DNA of 64,000 nt from assembly GCA_040880025.1 (NCBI GenBank), contig JBBDJD010000011.1:124001-188000 (forward strand), read 5' to 3'. Shown here in pieces: positions 53,552 to 62,240 of this stretch. The position numbers and the translations under genes were made by a program. The notes below the pieces were generated by a model. That model was not told where the DNA came from and ran no database searches. It saw only the letters and a list, made by a program, of their open reading frames with translations. Within the stretch, counting starts at the first letter, position 1. Each line of letters starts with the position of its first letter. The DNA comes from RCIO01 sp040880025 (GTDB lineage: Bacteria > Pseudomonadota > Alphaproteobacteria > Rhizobiales > Rhizobiaceae).

Positions 53552-54637
53552 TCACGCACCAGCGAGTTGGAATCCGGGTGTCGATAACGAGAGGGCGAGT
53601 TCCTCCTCATCCATTTCGGCCTCGATCCCATCGAAGAGCGGTGTCGTCATGTACCGCTCACCGGTGTCAGGGAGCATGCACAGGATGACGGAACCGGCTG
53701 GCGCCCGTTCCGCAATCTGATGGGCAACCGCGAAGCTGGCGCCGCCGGAAATCCCGGTAAGGATACCCTCCCTTTGCGCGAGGGCCTTTGCCCATTTGAT
53801 TCCTTCAGCGCCCGAGATGGGGGTAACCTCGTCGTAGAGGTTGGTGTCGATCGCCTCCTGCATCACATGCGGAATGAAGTCCGGGGTCCAGCCCTGGATC
53901 GGATGGGGTTCGAAGGCGGGATGGCTTGAGGATGGAGCGCCTCCGGGGTCGCGTTCCTGCATATGACCGCTGCCGATCAGTTGCGCGTTTGCGGGCTCGG
54001 CAAGCACGATCCGCGTTTCCGGCCGTTCTCTGCGTAGCACGCGGCCGACGCCTGCCACCGTGCCGCCGGTGCCATAGCCTGTAACGAACCAGTCGAGCCG
54101 CGATCCGGCGAAATCATTGACAATCTCGCGTGCGGTCGTCGCCTCGTGAATGGCGGCATTGGCTTTGGTCTCGAACTGCCGCGCCAGGAACCAGCCGTTC
54201 GACTCGGCCAATTCGACGGCCTTCTTGTACATGCCGAAACCCTTCTGGGCGCGCGGCGTCAGAACGACCTTGGCGCCGAGCATGCGCATCAGCTTGCGGC
54301 GCTCAATCGAGAAGCTGTCAGCCATGGTCACGACCAGGGGGTAACCCTTCGCGGCGCAGACCATAGCGAGACCGATGCCGGTATTGCCTGATGTCGCCTC
54401 GACTACTGTCTGGCCGGGGCTCAGGCTTCCGTCGCGTTCCGCCTCCTCGATGATGTTGAGCGCCAGCCGGTCCTTGACCGACCCGGCCGGGTTGAAGGCT
54501 TCGGCCTTGACGTAGATTTCGACACCGGCCGGGGCGAGGTTGTTGGCCCGGATTGCTGGGGTGTCGCCCACGGTTTCGAGGACGCTGGCGAAAAGCCTGC
54601 CACGCCCCTGTGTTGTGCGCATCGTCATCGCGTCCAT
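53552..54637 (-). CDS. cysteine synthase-like PLP enzyme (beta-substituting)
   Basis: A 361-residue fold-type II protein with a GGAGGAAA site ahead of the ATG at 54637. It has the PLP Lys in NPAGSVKDRLALNI (about residue 54), the asparagine loop TSGNTGIGLAM, and GTGGTVAGVGRV for phosphate binding. Family members make cysteine from O-acetylserine, cystathionine from serine, or other beta-substituted alanines. It is longer than CysK (about 310 residues) at the C terminus. With the decarboxylase gene 22 bases downstream it may make a non-standard amino acid that is then decarboxylated. Confidence 0.9.
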   Translation of the reverse strand: MDAMTMRTTQGRGRLFASVLETVGDTPAIRANNLAPAGVEIYVKAEAFNPAGSVKDRLALNIIEEAERDGSLSPGQTVVEATSGNTGIGLAMVCAAKGYPLVVTMADSFSIERRKLMRMLGAKVVLTPRAQKGFGMYKKAVELAESNGWFLARQFETKANAAIHEATTAREIVNDFAGSRLDWFVTGYGTGGTVAGVGRVLRRERPETRIVLAEPANAQLIGSGHMQERDPGGAPSSSHPAFEPHPIQGWTPDFIPHVMQEAIDTNLYDEVTPISGAEGIKWAKALAQREGILTGISGGASFAVAHQIAERAPAGSVILCMLPDTGERYMTTPLFDGIEAEMDEEELALSLSTPGFQLAGA

Positions 54638-54807
54638 CGATTTCCTCCGGTTGTCATTGTCAGTCGAGGCGGACCCGCGCGATCGGCAGCCGATCAGTGC
54701 TGATGTTCGGGCGGCGCTCGTTGAACCTGCGCTATCCGCTTCGACCAGGCTTGACGGAGTTCTGAAGAATTCCTGTAGAAGCCGGGAATTGTGCGGTATG
54801 CTCCCGC

Positions 54808-56358
54808 ATGGCTTGGTCATTCGGTGACTATCGACTCGACGCGGAGCGGTTCCTGCTCAGTTGGCGCGATGAGCCGGTGCGGCTCGAGCCGCAGGTACTC
54901 TCCCTCCTCATCCATCTTGTCCGCAACCGCGATCACATGGTCACCAAGGACGAAATCGTTGCCGCGGTCTGGCAGGGTCAGTCGGCCTCGGACGCCAGCA
55001 TTTCCAGTCGCATACGCTCGGCCCGCCAGGCGGTAGGCGACGATGGCGCACAACAGGCTGTGATCCGCACGGTCCATGGCCGAGGCTTCCGCTTCATCCC
55101 CGAGGTAACGACCTTGCCGCCTGGAAATGCCGCTTCGGAGGGCTTCGTCCACCCGCCAATTGGCCGTCCCGGCGGACGCCCATCGATCGCTGTGCTGCCC
55201 TTCCAGCAGCTTGGCATGTTGCCGGAGCTCGCCATACTTGGCGATGCTATTCCGCATGAGATCATTGAAGCACTGTCGCGGCTGCGATGGCTTGCGGTGA
55301 TCGCTCGAGGATCGACCTTCCGATTTAGACAGGTCGGGGCCGACCTTGATCTTGTGTCGACAGCCCTTGCCGCGCGCTACGTTCTGTCCGGGGTGATCGA
55401 GAGTCCCGGCCGCACCATCGCGGTGACCCTTGAACTGACCGACACCAGCTCGCGCGAGATCATCTGGGCAGATAGGCTCGCGGCTCCCGTCGATGAAGTC
55501 GGCGACCTGAGGGCGCGGATCGTAGCGCACCTGATATCGGCGCTCGAGGCTCACATTCCCTACAACGAGGCGCGCATTGCGCGCTTGCGCGATCCGGCCG
55601 GGCTGGACGCTTGGGCGAACTATCACATCGGACTCGGTCACCTCTATCGTTTCACGGCAGCCGACAATGCACTGGCGAAGCTCTGTTTCGAGCGGGCTGT
55701 CACGGCGGACCCTCAATTTGCGCGCGCCCATGCGGGACTGTCTTTCACCAGCTTTTTGGAAGCTTTCCTGCGCTTGACGCCGGATCCGGCATTGGCCGCG
55801 CGCAACGCGCGGAGCCATGCCGAGCGCGGTCTGGAGCTGGATCCTCTCGACCCGTTTGCAAACTTCACGATGGGACGCACATTCTGGCTTTCCGACGAGC
55901 CCGAGATCGCCGCTGACTGGCTGGCGCGGGCAACGGCACTGAACCCGAATTATGCGCAAGGATTCTACGCCTCCGCTTTCACGGCAATGCTTACGGGAGA
56001 TGCGCCCGAAGCGTTCGTAGCATTGGACACCTCGCTGTCTCTGAGCCCGCTCGACCCACTTCTCTACGGCATTCACGGCGTCCGGGCGCAGACCCTGATC
56101 CAGCAGGAGGACCATGAGGCTGCGGCCGATTGGGCCGACCGTGCGGCTACCACGCCCGGAGCACACTACCTGATTGCCATGATTGCACTTGCAGCGAACG
56201 GGCTGGCCGAGCGTCATGAGCAGGCGGCCCGGTGGCGACAGAAGGTCCGCCGGCTCAAGCCAGACGCTACCTCGGCGGATTATTTCGCTGCCTTCCCGAC
56301 GCGCGAAGCGAAATCTCGTGCGCGCATCGAGAAGGAATTGCGCCGGCACGGCTTCTGA
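54808..56358 (+). CDS. winged-helix (OmpR/CadC-type) regulator with TPR-like C-terminal domain
   Basis: A 516-residue protein. Residues about 1-95 are an OmpR/PhoB-type winged helix (MAWSFGDYRLDAERFLLSW, then RTVHGRGFRFIPEV). Residues about 120-230 resemble the region with FRFRQVGADLDLVSTALAARY, which occurs in CadC-like and adenylate-cyclase-type regulators, and residues about 270-500 contain helical TPR-like repeats (WLARATALNPNYAQGFYASA). No membrane segment is clear, unlike CadC. It is divergent from the cysteine synthase-like/decarboxylase unit, starting 170 bases away, and is the likely regulator of it. Confidence 0.88.
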   Translation: MAWSFGDYRLDAERFLLSWRDEPVRLEPQVLSLLIHLVRNRDHMVTKDEIVAAVWQGQSASDASISSRIRSARQAVGDDGAQQAVIRTVHGRGFRFIPEVTTLPPGNAASEGFVHPPIGRPGGRPSIAVLPFQQLGMLPELAILGDAIPHEIIEALSRLRWLAVIARGSTFRFRQVGADLDLVSTALAARYVLSGVIESPGRTIAVTLELTDTSSREIIWADRLAAPVDEVGDLRARIVAHLISALEAHIPYNEARIARLRDPAGLDAWANYHIGLGHLYRFTAADNALAKLCFERAVTADPQFARAHAGLSFTSFLEAFLRLTPDPALAARNARSHAERGLELDPLDPFANFTMGRTFWLSDEPEIAADWLARATALNPNYAQGFYASAFTAMLTGDAPEAFVALDTSLSLSPLDPLLYGIHGVRAQTLIQQEDHEAAADWADRAATTPGAHYLIAMIALAANGLAERHEQAARWRQKVRRLKPDATSADYFAAFPTREAKSRARIEKELRRHGF

Positions 56359-56832
56359 TCCAGTATCTTCCATTTCCGGAATTAAGACGGCGCAGATTGG
56401 AGCTCGCTTCTACTGTATCCAAGGAAACGGCTTCCGAATTCGGCTCAGGTCAGACCGCGTCGATGCTCCAAACAGCCTGTAGTCTGCTTCTGGTGACCCC
56501 GCCCCTCAGCTGCCTGCCCCACGTCCGGGGCCCAAGCTGTCGTCGGCAAAGCGCCCTCATGTCAGCCATTTAGTTAACAGTGGAACCTACTTGGAAGCAG
56601 ACGCTCTCGGAGCCTCGTTGCTGCACCACAGATTGATTTGTCCCGCCCGACACCAGTCTCACCTCTATGGTGCGTAGTACTCATAGATTCTGTTGAAAAA
56701 CAGCACAGTGGGCCATGGCGAGTAAATGAGCAGCGCAAGAAAAGTTCTGCGCTGCTAACATGGTGAGTCTGCGTTCGTGGGGTTACTGTTGCATGTATTG
56801 GAGAGATATCGCCGTCCCATCAGGAGGGAGCC
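56359..56832. other. intergenic region ahead of SIR2-HerA operon
   Basis: About 470 bases with no recognised gene; its plus-strand frames are shadows of earlier coding sequence or have no start. The sequence near 56680-56760 is less GC-rich and probably contains the promoter of the defence operon. AGGAGGGAG just before 56833 is the ribosome binding site of the SIR2 gene. Confidence 0.45.
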
Positions 56833-58107
56833 ATGGCTGACAGGGCAGACAATAAGGCCCCGAAGCGCACATTCTGTTTTTTCCGTGGCGCCGAGAGTGG
56901 CGCCATTGATCGCGAATGGCCAGATGGTGCCGACCAGGTACGACAGGCACTCGGGGAATCGCTAAATGCGCGGAATGTGGCGTTCCTCCTGGGCGCCGGC
57001 TGTTCGTCGTCGTGGAATAATGCGCAAGAAGTCGGTGTCCCGACCATGGCGCCCCTCGCGAAGGAATTCACCGAGGAGCGGGAAGTAGAAAATCCCGCAT
57101 TCCCTACCGCCGCTGAGCGCGACCAGCTCTTGAAGCAGTTCGGGATCGACATTGGCGCCGAAGACTATTCGCGCAATCTGGAGCGGCTCATGGAGCTCCT
57201 CTACAGCCTTCGTTTTGTGCTGAAACGCAGTTCGCTGAAGGAAGCCGAGTCCCAGCTCACGGTCATCAACTCGATGATCGAAAAGGTCCAGAAGTTCCTT
57301 TGGTCCAAGTGCACGAGCGGCGCATTCGCCAACGGCGACGACACTGTCATGGATCTCTATCAGTCGTTTTACCGCAAGCTCGTGCTCCGGGATCGGTCAA
57401 TGCCGAGACCTTGGGTGTTCACGACGAATTACGACCTGTTCAGTGAGACGGCAATGGATCGGCTCGGCTTGCCGTACGCGAATGGCTTTTCCGGGGTCGT
57501 TGAGCGTCGTTTCAATCCGGCAACGTTCCGGTACGCCCTGGCCGAACAGCTCGATCTGACGAGTCGAAAATGGTCGGCGGTCGATGGGTTTGTATATCTT
57601 TGCAAGCTCCACGGGTCGATCAGTTGGACTGAAGACGATCACGGGTTGTTTCCGATCCGGGAGACAGCGGTCTCTCAGGACCCGGGAAAGGTGATGATCT
57701 ATCCGACTCCAGCCAAGCAGAATTCCGCTCTGGGGTCGCCTTATGCCGATCTCTTTCGGGAGTTTCAATCGCGCATCGTGCGTGAGCAGAGTGTGCTGTT
57801 CACAATGGGTTACGCCTTTGGTGATGAGCATATCAACAATATCATCTATCAGGCGCTGACGATCCCCACATTCAGGCTCGTGATCTTTGCCGATCCGGCG
57901 TTCCAGGGCGAAATCGCCAAGCTTCGCGAACTCAACGACCCACGAATTTGGATCATCGGAGGAGACGGACCGGAAGAGGGGCGCAAGGCTCACTATTTCG
58001 ATACGATCGTCGAAGAGTTCCTGCCGCAGCGACCAAGTGAGCGCATCGACGAAGCTGTAAAGAAGGTTCTCGATGCGATGTCTCCGAAAAAGGGCGGCGA
58101 CGAATGA
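56833..58107 (+). CDS. SIR2-like NAD-degrading effector of SIR2-HerA defence system
   Basis: A 424-residue protein with a strong AGGAGGGAG site. The SIR2-type NADase fold begins at about residue 50 (FLLGAGCSSSW), followed by TTNYD with Asn199 and KLHGS with His260, matching the catalytic Asn and His of SIR2 NADases. The N-terminal 50 residues are an extension (RAESGAIDREWPDG...). SIR2 proteins beside HerA ATPases form the Nezha-type anti-phage complex that degrades NAD upon infection, from published knowledge of that family. The ATG of HerA overlaps its stop by 4 bases, consistent with complex assembly. Confidence 0.93.
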   Translation: MADRADNKAPKRTFCFFRGAESGAIDREWPDGADQVRQALGESLNARNVAFLLGAGCSSSWNNAQEVGVPTMAPLAKEFTEEREVENPAFPTAAERDQLLKQFGIDIGAEDYSRNLERLMELLYSLRFVLKRSSLKEAESQLTVINSMIEKVQKFLWSKCTSGAFANGDDTVMDLYQSFYRKLVLRDRSMPRPWVFTTNYDLFSETAMDRLGLPYANGFSGVVERRFNPATFRYALAEQLDLTSRKWSAVDGFVYLCKLHGSISWTEDDHGLFPIRETAVSQDPGKVMIYPTPAKQNSALGSPYADLFREFQSRIVREQSVLFTMGYAFGDEHINNIIYQALTIPTFRLVIFADPAFQGEIAKLRELNDPRIWIIGGDGPEEGRKAHYFDTIVEEFLPQRPSERIDEAVKKVLDAMSPKKGGDE

Positions 58108-60119
58108 GTCGTGACGACCGAAAGCGCGCGATTGGCAAGATCGTGTCCGTCGCGGCCGATCGGTTCGTCGTGGAAATGCATGCGGGCACGGACAATTTCA
58201 CTGTGGTAGGGTTTGACGATGTGCACTACGTGGCTCGACTTGGATCGTTCCTGATGGTGCCCGTGCAATCTGAATATGTTGTGGTCGAGGTCGTCGGCTT
58301 GCGCGAACGCGATGTAGGCGGTCCTAGCCAAGGTGAAGGCGATTTGGACAAGGCTGCTTCAGCAAAGTATCTCGACGTCGTGCCCGTGGGGATGTTGCCG
58401 CAGGACCAAAGTGAGAAGTTTCGGTTCGGCGTCTCCGTCTTCCCATCACTCTACGCGGATGCGCTATACGCCCTTGATGCCGAACTCGACCGGGTCTTCG
58501 AGACAGGTATTCCCGTCGAGCCGACGCCGCCGATGAACGATATTCCGCCCGAACCGCAGGATGCGACGCGCTACCGCGCGTTAACGATCGGCAAGTCGGT
58601 CGTGTTTGAAGGCTATGACGTCAAGGTCCGAATCGACGATTTCTTCGGTGGACACACGGCTGTTTTGGGAAATACCGGCAGCGGTAAGTCCTGCACAGTC
58701 GCCTCCGTACTGCAGTCACTTTTCGAGAAGGCGGACGAGCACCATGCACGTGGTGCGACGTTCGTCGTCTTTGACGTCAACGGCGAGTATGAGCAGGCTC
58801 TTTCGCCCCTGGCCAACGGCTGCGGAATTGGGGTTGCCCGTGTCGTGCTCGATGGGTCGGCGGCAGAAGGCCGTTTCCGGCTGCCCCATTGGTTCTTGGA
58901 GCAGTCCGAGTGGGAACTACTACTTCAGGCGAGCGAGCGAACTCAAGTGCCCATACTCCGCATGGCGCTTGGCTTAGCGACGCTTTTCTCTGGCCGAAAT
59001 GCTGACGAAATACATGGGATCAAGAATCATATCCTCGCAACGTGCCTCAGCCAGATCCTGCGCGATGATACAGGAAGCCCATCCAAACACGACCGCATGG
59101 TGGGATTATTGCAGCGATTCAATACGCCCAAAATCAACAATCTGGCTATTGCGGGGTTCATTCATATCAGCTTTGGCCAGATGACGGACCCCCAAGGATT
59201 GACGAACTACCTCTTAGGTGGTGCCGATGGTGGTGGTTTCATAATTGATGGATTGAAGCTCCCCGCCTACAGGAATCTACCGTTTGAATTTGCTGCGCTA
59301 GGTGAAGCGCTTGATTTAGCCATTCTTTATGAGGAAGCGCATGGCAACCGCCAGATTCGTGACTATTGCTCTCAGCTGTTGACGCGCTTCAAATCCTTAG
59401 AGGAGCGGCCGGAGTATGAATTCCTGCGATTTGACCTGCAGCCGGGTTATGAAGGGTTGTCCCTGAGAGGGTTTCTCGAAGAAATTCTTGGATTGACCTC
59501 GATCGACGGTCAGCTGGTGAAGCGCAGGCAGATCATCATCGTCGACATGAATGCTGTCGGGGACGAAGTGGTTGAGCTGGTAGCGTCTGTACTCGCTCGC
59601 ATGGCGTTTCGGCTGCTTCGACAAGCCGAGCCGAGAAACCGCTTTCCGGTCCATCTGCTGTTGGAAGAAGCGCACCGGTATATCGCCGAGTCGCCGTCTC
59701 GATATGCAATCGACGCCAGCCGCATCTATGAACGGATTGCGAAGGAGGGCCGCAAGTACGGACTATTCTTGTTAGTTGCTTCCCAGCGGCCAAGCGAACT
59801 CTCTAAAACAGTACTGTCCCAGTGCTCGAATTTCGTAATTCATCGAATTCAGAACCCGGACGACTTGTCCCAGATCCGCCAGATGACACCTTTCATTTCT
59901 GAAGCGGTATTGAAGCGTTTGCCGTCACTTCCGAAGCAGCATGCCCTGGTTTTTGGGACGTCGGTCAACCTGCCGACAACGTTTGCCGTCCGTGATGCCA
60001 GTCCCCTGCCGATGAGTGATGACGCGAAGATTCGCGACCTCTGGTTCCATGAGGAAGGACGTGCGGCGCAGGTTCGCATTGCCGAGGGAGCCGGCAATGG
60101 CGGCGCGGGTGGTGGTTAG
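58104..60119 (+). CDS. HerA-family hexameric ATPase of SIR2-HerA defence system
   Basis: A 671-residue protein. Residues about 1-75 form a HAS-barrel-like N domain (AIGKIVSVAADRFVVEMHAG). The FtsK/HerA ATPase core has Walker A GNTGSGKS with Lys195 and Walker B LLLEEAHRYIAE with Glu521/Glu522; IRQMTPFISEAVLKRLP near residues 590-606 is the HerA C-terminal region. HerA forms hexamers that recruit SIR2 effectors and act on DNA in defence. It overlaps the SIR2 gene by 4 bases and is followed 5 bases later by the exonuclease gene, suggesting a three-gene operon. Confidence 0.94.
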   Translation: MSRDDRKRAIGKIVSVAADRFVVEMHAGTDNFTVVGFDDVHYVARLGSFLMVPVQSEYVVVEVVGLRERDVGGPSQGEGDLDKAASAKYLDVVPVGMLPQDQSEKFRFGVSVFPSLYADALYALDAELDRVFETGIPVEPTPPMNDIPPEPQDATRYRALTIGKSVVFEGYDVKVRIDDFFGGHTAVLGNTGSGKSCTVASVLQSLFEKADEHHARGATFVVFDVNGEYEQALSPLANGCGIGVARVVLDGSAAEGRFRLPHWFLEQSEWELLLQASERTQVPILRMALGLATLFSGRNADEIHGIKNHILATCLSQILRDDTGSPSKHDRMVGLLQRFNTPKINNLAIAGFIHISFGQMTDPQGLTNYLLGGADGGGFIIDGLKLPAYRNLPFEFAALGEALDLAILYEEAHGNRQIRDYCSQLLTRFKSLEERPEYEFLRFDLQPGYEGLSLRGFLEEILGLTSIDGQLVKRRQIIIVDMNAVGDEVVELVASVLARMAFRLLRQAEPRNRFPVHLLLEEAHRYIAESPSRYAIDASRIYERIAKEGRKYGLFLLVASQRPSELSKTVLSQCSNFVIHRIQNPDDLSQIRQMTPFISEAVLKRLPSLPKQHALVFGTSVNLPTTFAVRDASPLPMSDDAKIRDLWFHEEGRAAQVRIAEGAGNGGAGGG

Positions 60120-60124
60120 CCGAC

Positions 60125-61021
60125 GTGACCGATCCGGATGAACTCGAGAAGTTGGCGGCAATCCTCGAAGAGAGTGGCGATTACAAGATTCTCCGTCGGC
60201 TCAAGCCGCAAGCCGCTCGCACCCCTTCTGGTCGTGATGACGAATGCCGGAATGGGCTGTTCTTGGACGTCGAGACGACAGGTCTCGATCCGAGCAAGGA
60301 TGAAATCATCGAACTGGCTATGCTTCCTTTCCGGTATACGCTCGGCGGAGACGTAGTCGAGATTTTGGAGCCGTTTGACCGCTTGCGAGAGCCATCGATG
60401 CCGATTCCGCCGACCGTGACGGCGTTGACGGGTATCACGGATGAGATGGTGGCCGGCCAGCGGATCGATCCTGGCGAGGTGTCGGAGTTCGCGGACTCGG
60501 CAAATTTGTTGATGGCGCATAACGCGGCATTTGATCGGCGCTTTCTGGAGAGATTTTGCCCGACCTTCTGCACAAAGCCATGGGCTTGTTCCATGGCGGA
60601 GATCGATTGGACTGCAGAAGGATTCGAGGGCACGAAGCTCGCTTACCTTGCGTCAAGTTATGGGTTTTTCTATAACCGTCACCGTGCGGTGAATGACTGT
60701 CTGGCGGCCGTGGAGCTCTTGTCGCAGCTGCTGCCGCGATCTGGCATTAGCGGACTCGCCAGTCTTCTCATGCGAGCACGTCAGACGACATGGCGCATAT
60801 GGGCGACAAATTCTCCTTTCGAACTCAAGGACACCTTGAAGTCGCGGGGATATCGCTGGAACGGAGACGATAATAGAAAGCCCAAGGCGTGGTTTGTCGA
60901 TGTCTCTGATGATCAGAAAGATCGGGAACTCGACTACCTTCGGCGGGAAATCTACAAGGGAGAGATTGAACTAGAGGTCACAAGGATAACAGCCTTCGAT
61001 CGTTATTCTGACAGGATTTGA
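60125..61021 (+). CDS. DEDDh 3'-5' exonuclease linked to SIR2-HerA
   Basis: A 298-residue protein with a GTG start 5 bases after the HerA stop. The exonuclease domain (about 40-205) has the complete DEDDh set: Asp48 and Glu50 (FLDVETTGLDP), Asp137 (NAAFDRRFLE), His186 and Asp191 (RHRAVNDCLAA). The C-terminal 75 residues (about 220-298, including FELKDTLKSRGYRWNG) form a separate domain found after related exonucleases. It resembles DnaQ-type proofreading and RNase T-like nucleases. Its tight link to SIR2-HerA suggests a third component that degrades nucleic acid, although many such exonucleases also exist alone. Confidence 0.9.
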   Translation: MTDPDELEKLAAILEESGDYKILRRLKPQAARTPSGRDDECRNGLFLDVETTGLDPSKDEIIELAMLPFRYTLGGDVVEILEPFDRLREPSMPIPPTVTALTGITDEMVAGQRIDPGEVSEFADSANLLMAHNAAFDRRFLERFCPTFCTKPWACSMAEIDWTAEGFEGTKLAYLASSYGFFYNRHRAVNDCLAAVELLSQLLPRSGISGLASLLMRARQTTWRIWATNSPFELKDTLKSRGYRWNGDDNRKPKAWFVDVSDDQKDRELDYLRREIYKGEIELEVTRITAFDRYSDRI

Positions 61022-61083
61022 CTACCATAACCTCGCACATCAGAATGTCCGCGCTGTAGGGAGTCCGACGTTCTGCAGTGGCG

Positions 61084-62184
61084 TCACCCAGCGTGAGGTT
61101 TCCTGCGGCTCGCGATTATCAAGCTGATGAGTAGAAGCGAAGGTACCACAAGACCTTGGAAGTGCAAGCCGTCGTCTAGTTCGAACATGATGATGGGAAC
61201 CATCGAAATGGCGAGCGAGCCAAGCAGCATCCCGGCCATTGAGCCAAAGCCGCCATATATACAAATCCCGCCTAGAACGACTGCCGCTACCGAGGACGTC
61301 GTGTAGGAGAATTCTTGTCCGGAAGCCGCAAAATGCCTCTCGCCGATGAGTACCCATGCGGCGAGCGCAGACAGGATTCCCGAAAGCACGTAAGTCAACG
61401 CCCGGATCCCGGAATGCTCGTCACTGTCGCGCTCCTCGCCCGCCGCGAAGATTCGGCGCCCGAAACTGGTACGGACCAGCGCACTCCCCAGCCCAAGAAC
61501 CATAACGACTGCGAATGCGACGCCGAATGTTACGCCCGAGTAGAGACCGATTTCGGTGGAGAACACAACGAGCAAGTCCGACTGTGGCCCGCTGATTGAG
61601 ATGCCGCCCGATGCAATGAGCCAAGTTAGTGTCATGGATAGCTGCCCCGTGACCACCGTGACCAGAAAGGCTGGTGCCGTGATTCTTGACGTGAGCAAAG
61701 CATTGGCGAGGCCGCACGCTGCGCCGGTTCCAATGCCCAGCGCTACCGGCAGCAGGCCGTTATCTGCGAACGCAGTTGCGGAGTAAGCCATCACTGCCGA
61801 AGCCAGCCCCATCGTTCCGCCCACCGAAAGGTCGATACGCCCGGCGAGTACAACCAGCGCCTGCCCCGCGCCGACCAGCGCCAGTACCGTGGTGCCCGAA
61901 AGCACCGTCGGAATAAGTGAATCCAGCGAATAGCCGCGAAGATTACCGGTCACAACAAACACTGCCGTAAAGGCGATGGCTAACGCGGCCCAAGCCAGTT
62001 TCGTGCCTTCGAAGAAGGTGTGTTCGCCGCTGTATGCCGATTGGATGCTTTCGGCCCAGAAAGAGGTGTCGAACGACATCTCCTCGCTTGGCCGATAGTG
62101 GGAACTTGCGCGCATTCTGGCAGCTGCGATCACCACGATAGCCGCTACAATAAGCCAGTGCCATATTCCCATCGGCCATTCCAA
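61084..62184 (-). CDS. orphan ABC sugar permease (RbsC-like)
   Basis: A 366-residue membrane protein with about ten helices. The core from about residue 70 matches RbsC-type permeases (VVLAGRIDLSVGGTMGLASA, then VLGGICIYGGFGSMAGMLLG). Ribose-type permeases normally work with an ATPase and a periplasmic binding protein, but neither is beside it. The N terminus is unusual: MGIWHWLIVAAIVVIAAARM, followed by a soluble stretch before the core, resembles a TatA-like first helix. The gene is 56 bases after the TIR-domain gene on the same strand, so it may be part of that unit, with the same promoter. Confidence 0.85.
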   Translation of the reverse strand: MEWPMGIWHWLIVAAIVVIAAARMRASSHYRPSEEMSFDTSFWAESIQSAYSGEHTFFEGTKLAWAALAIAFTAVFVVTGNLRGYSLDSLIPTVLSGTTVLALVGAGQALVVLAGRIDLSVGGTMGLASAVMAYSATAFADNGLLPVALGIGTGAACGLANALLTSRITAPAFLVTVVTGQLSMTLTWLIASGGISISGPQSDLLVVFSTEIGLYSGVTFGVAFAVVMVLGLGSALVRTSFGRRIFAAGEERDSDEHSGIRALTYVLSGILSALAAWVLIGERHFAASGQEFSYTTSSVAAVVLGGICIYGGFGSMAGMLLGSLAISMVPIIMFELDDGLHFQGLVVPSLLLISLIIASRRKPHAG

Positions 62185-62240
62185 TCCCGTCGTTTTAAAA
62201 CCGCTTCACTCCACCTTATCGGGCGGCTGTGCTCATGACC

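Noticed and set aside
54817..56373. Minus-strand frame of 518 residues over the winged-helix regulator
   Set aside because: Antisense shadow; the plus-strand gene has recognisable domains.
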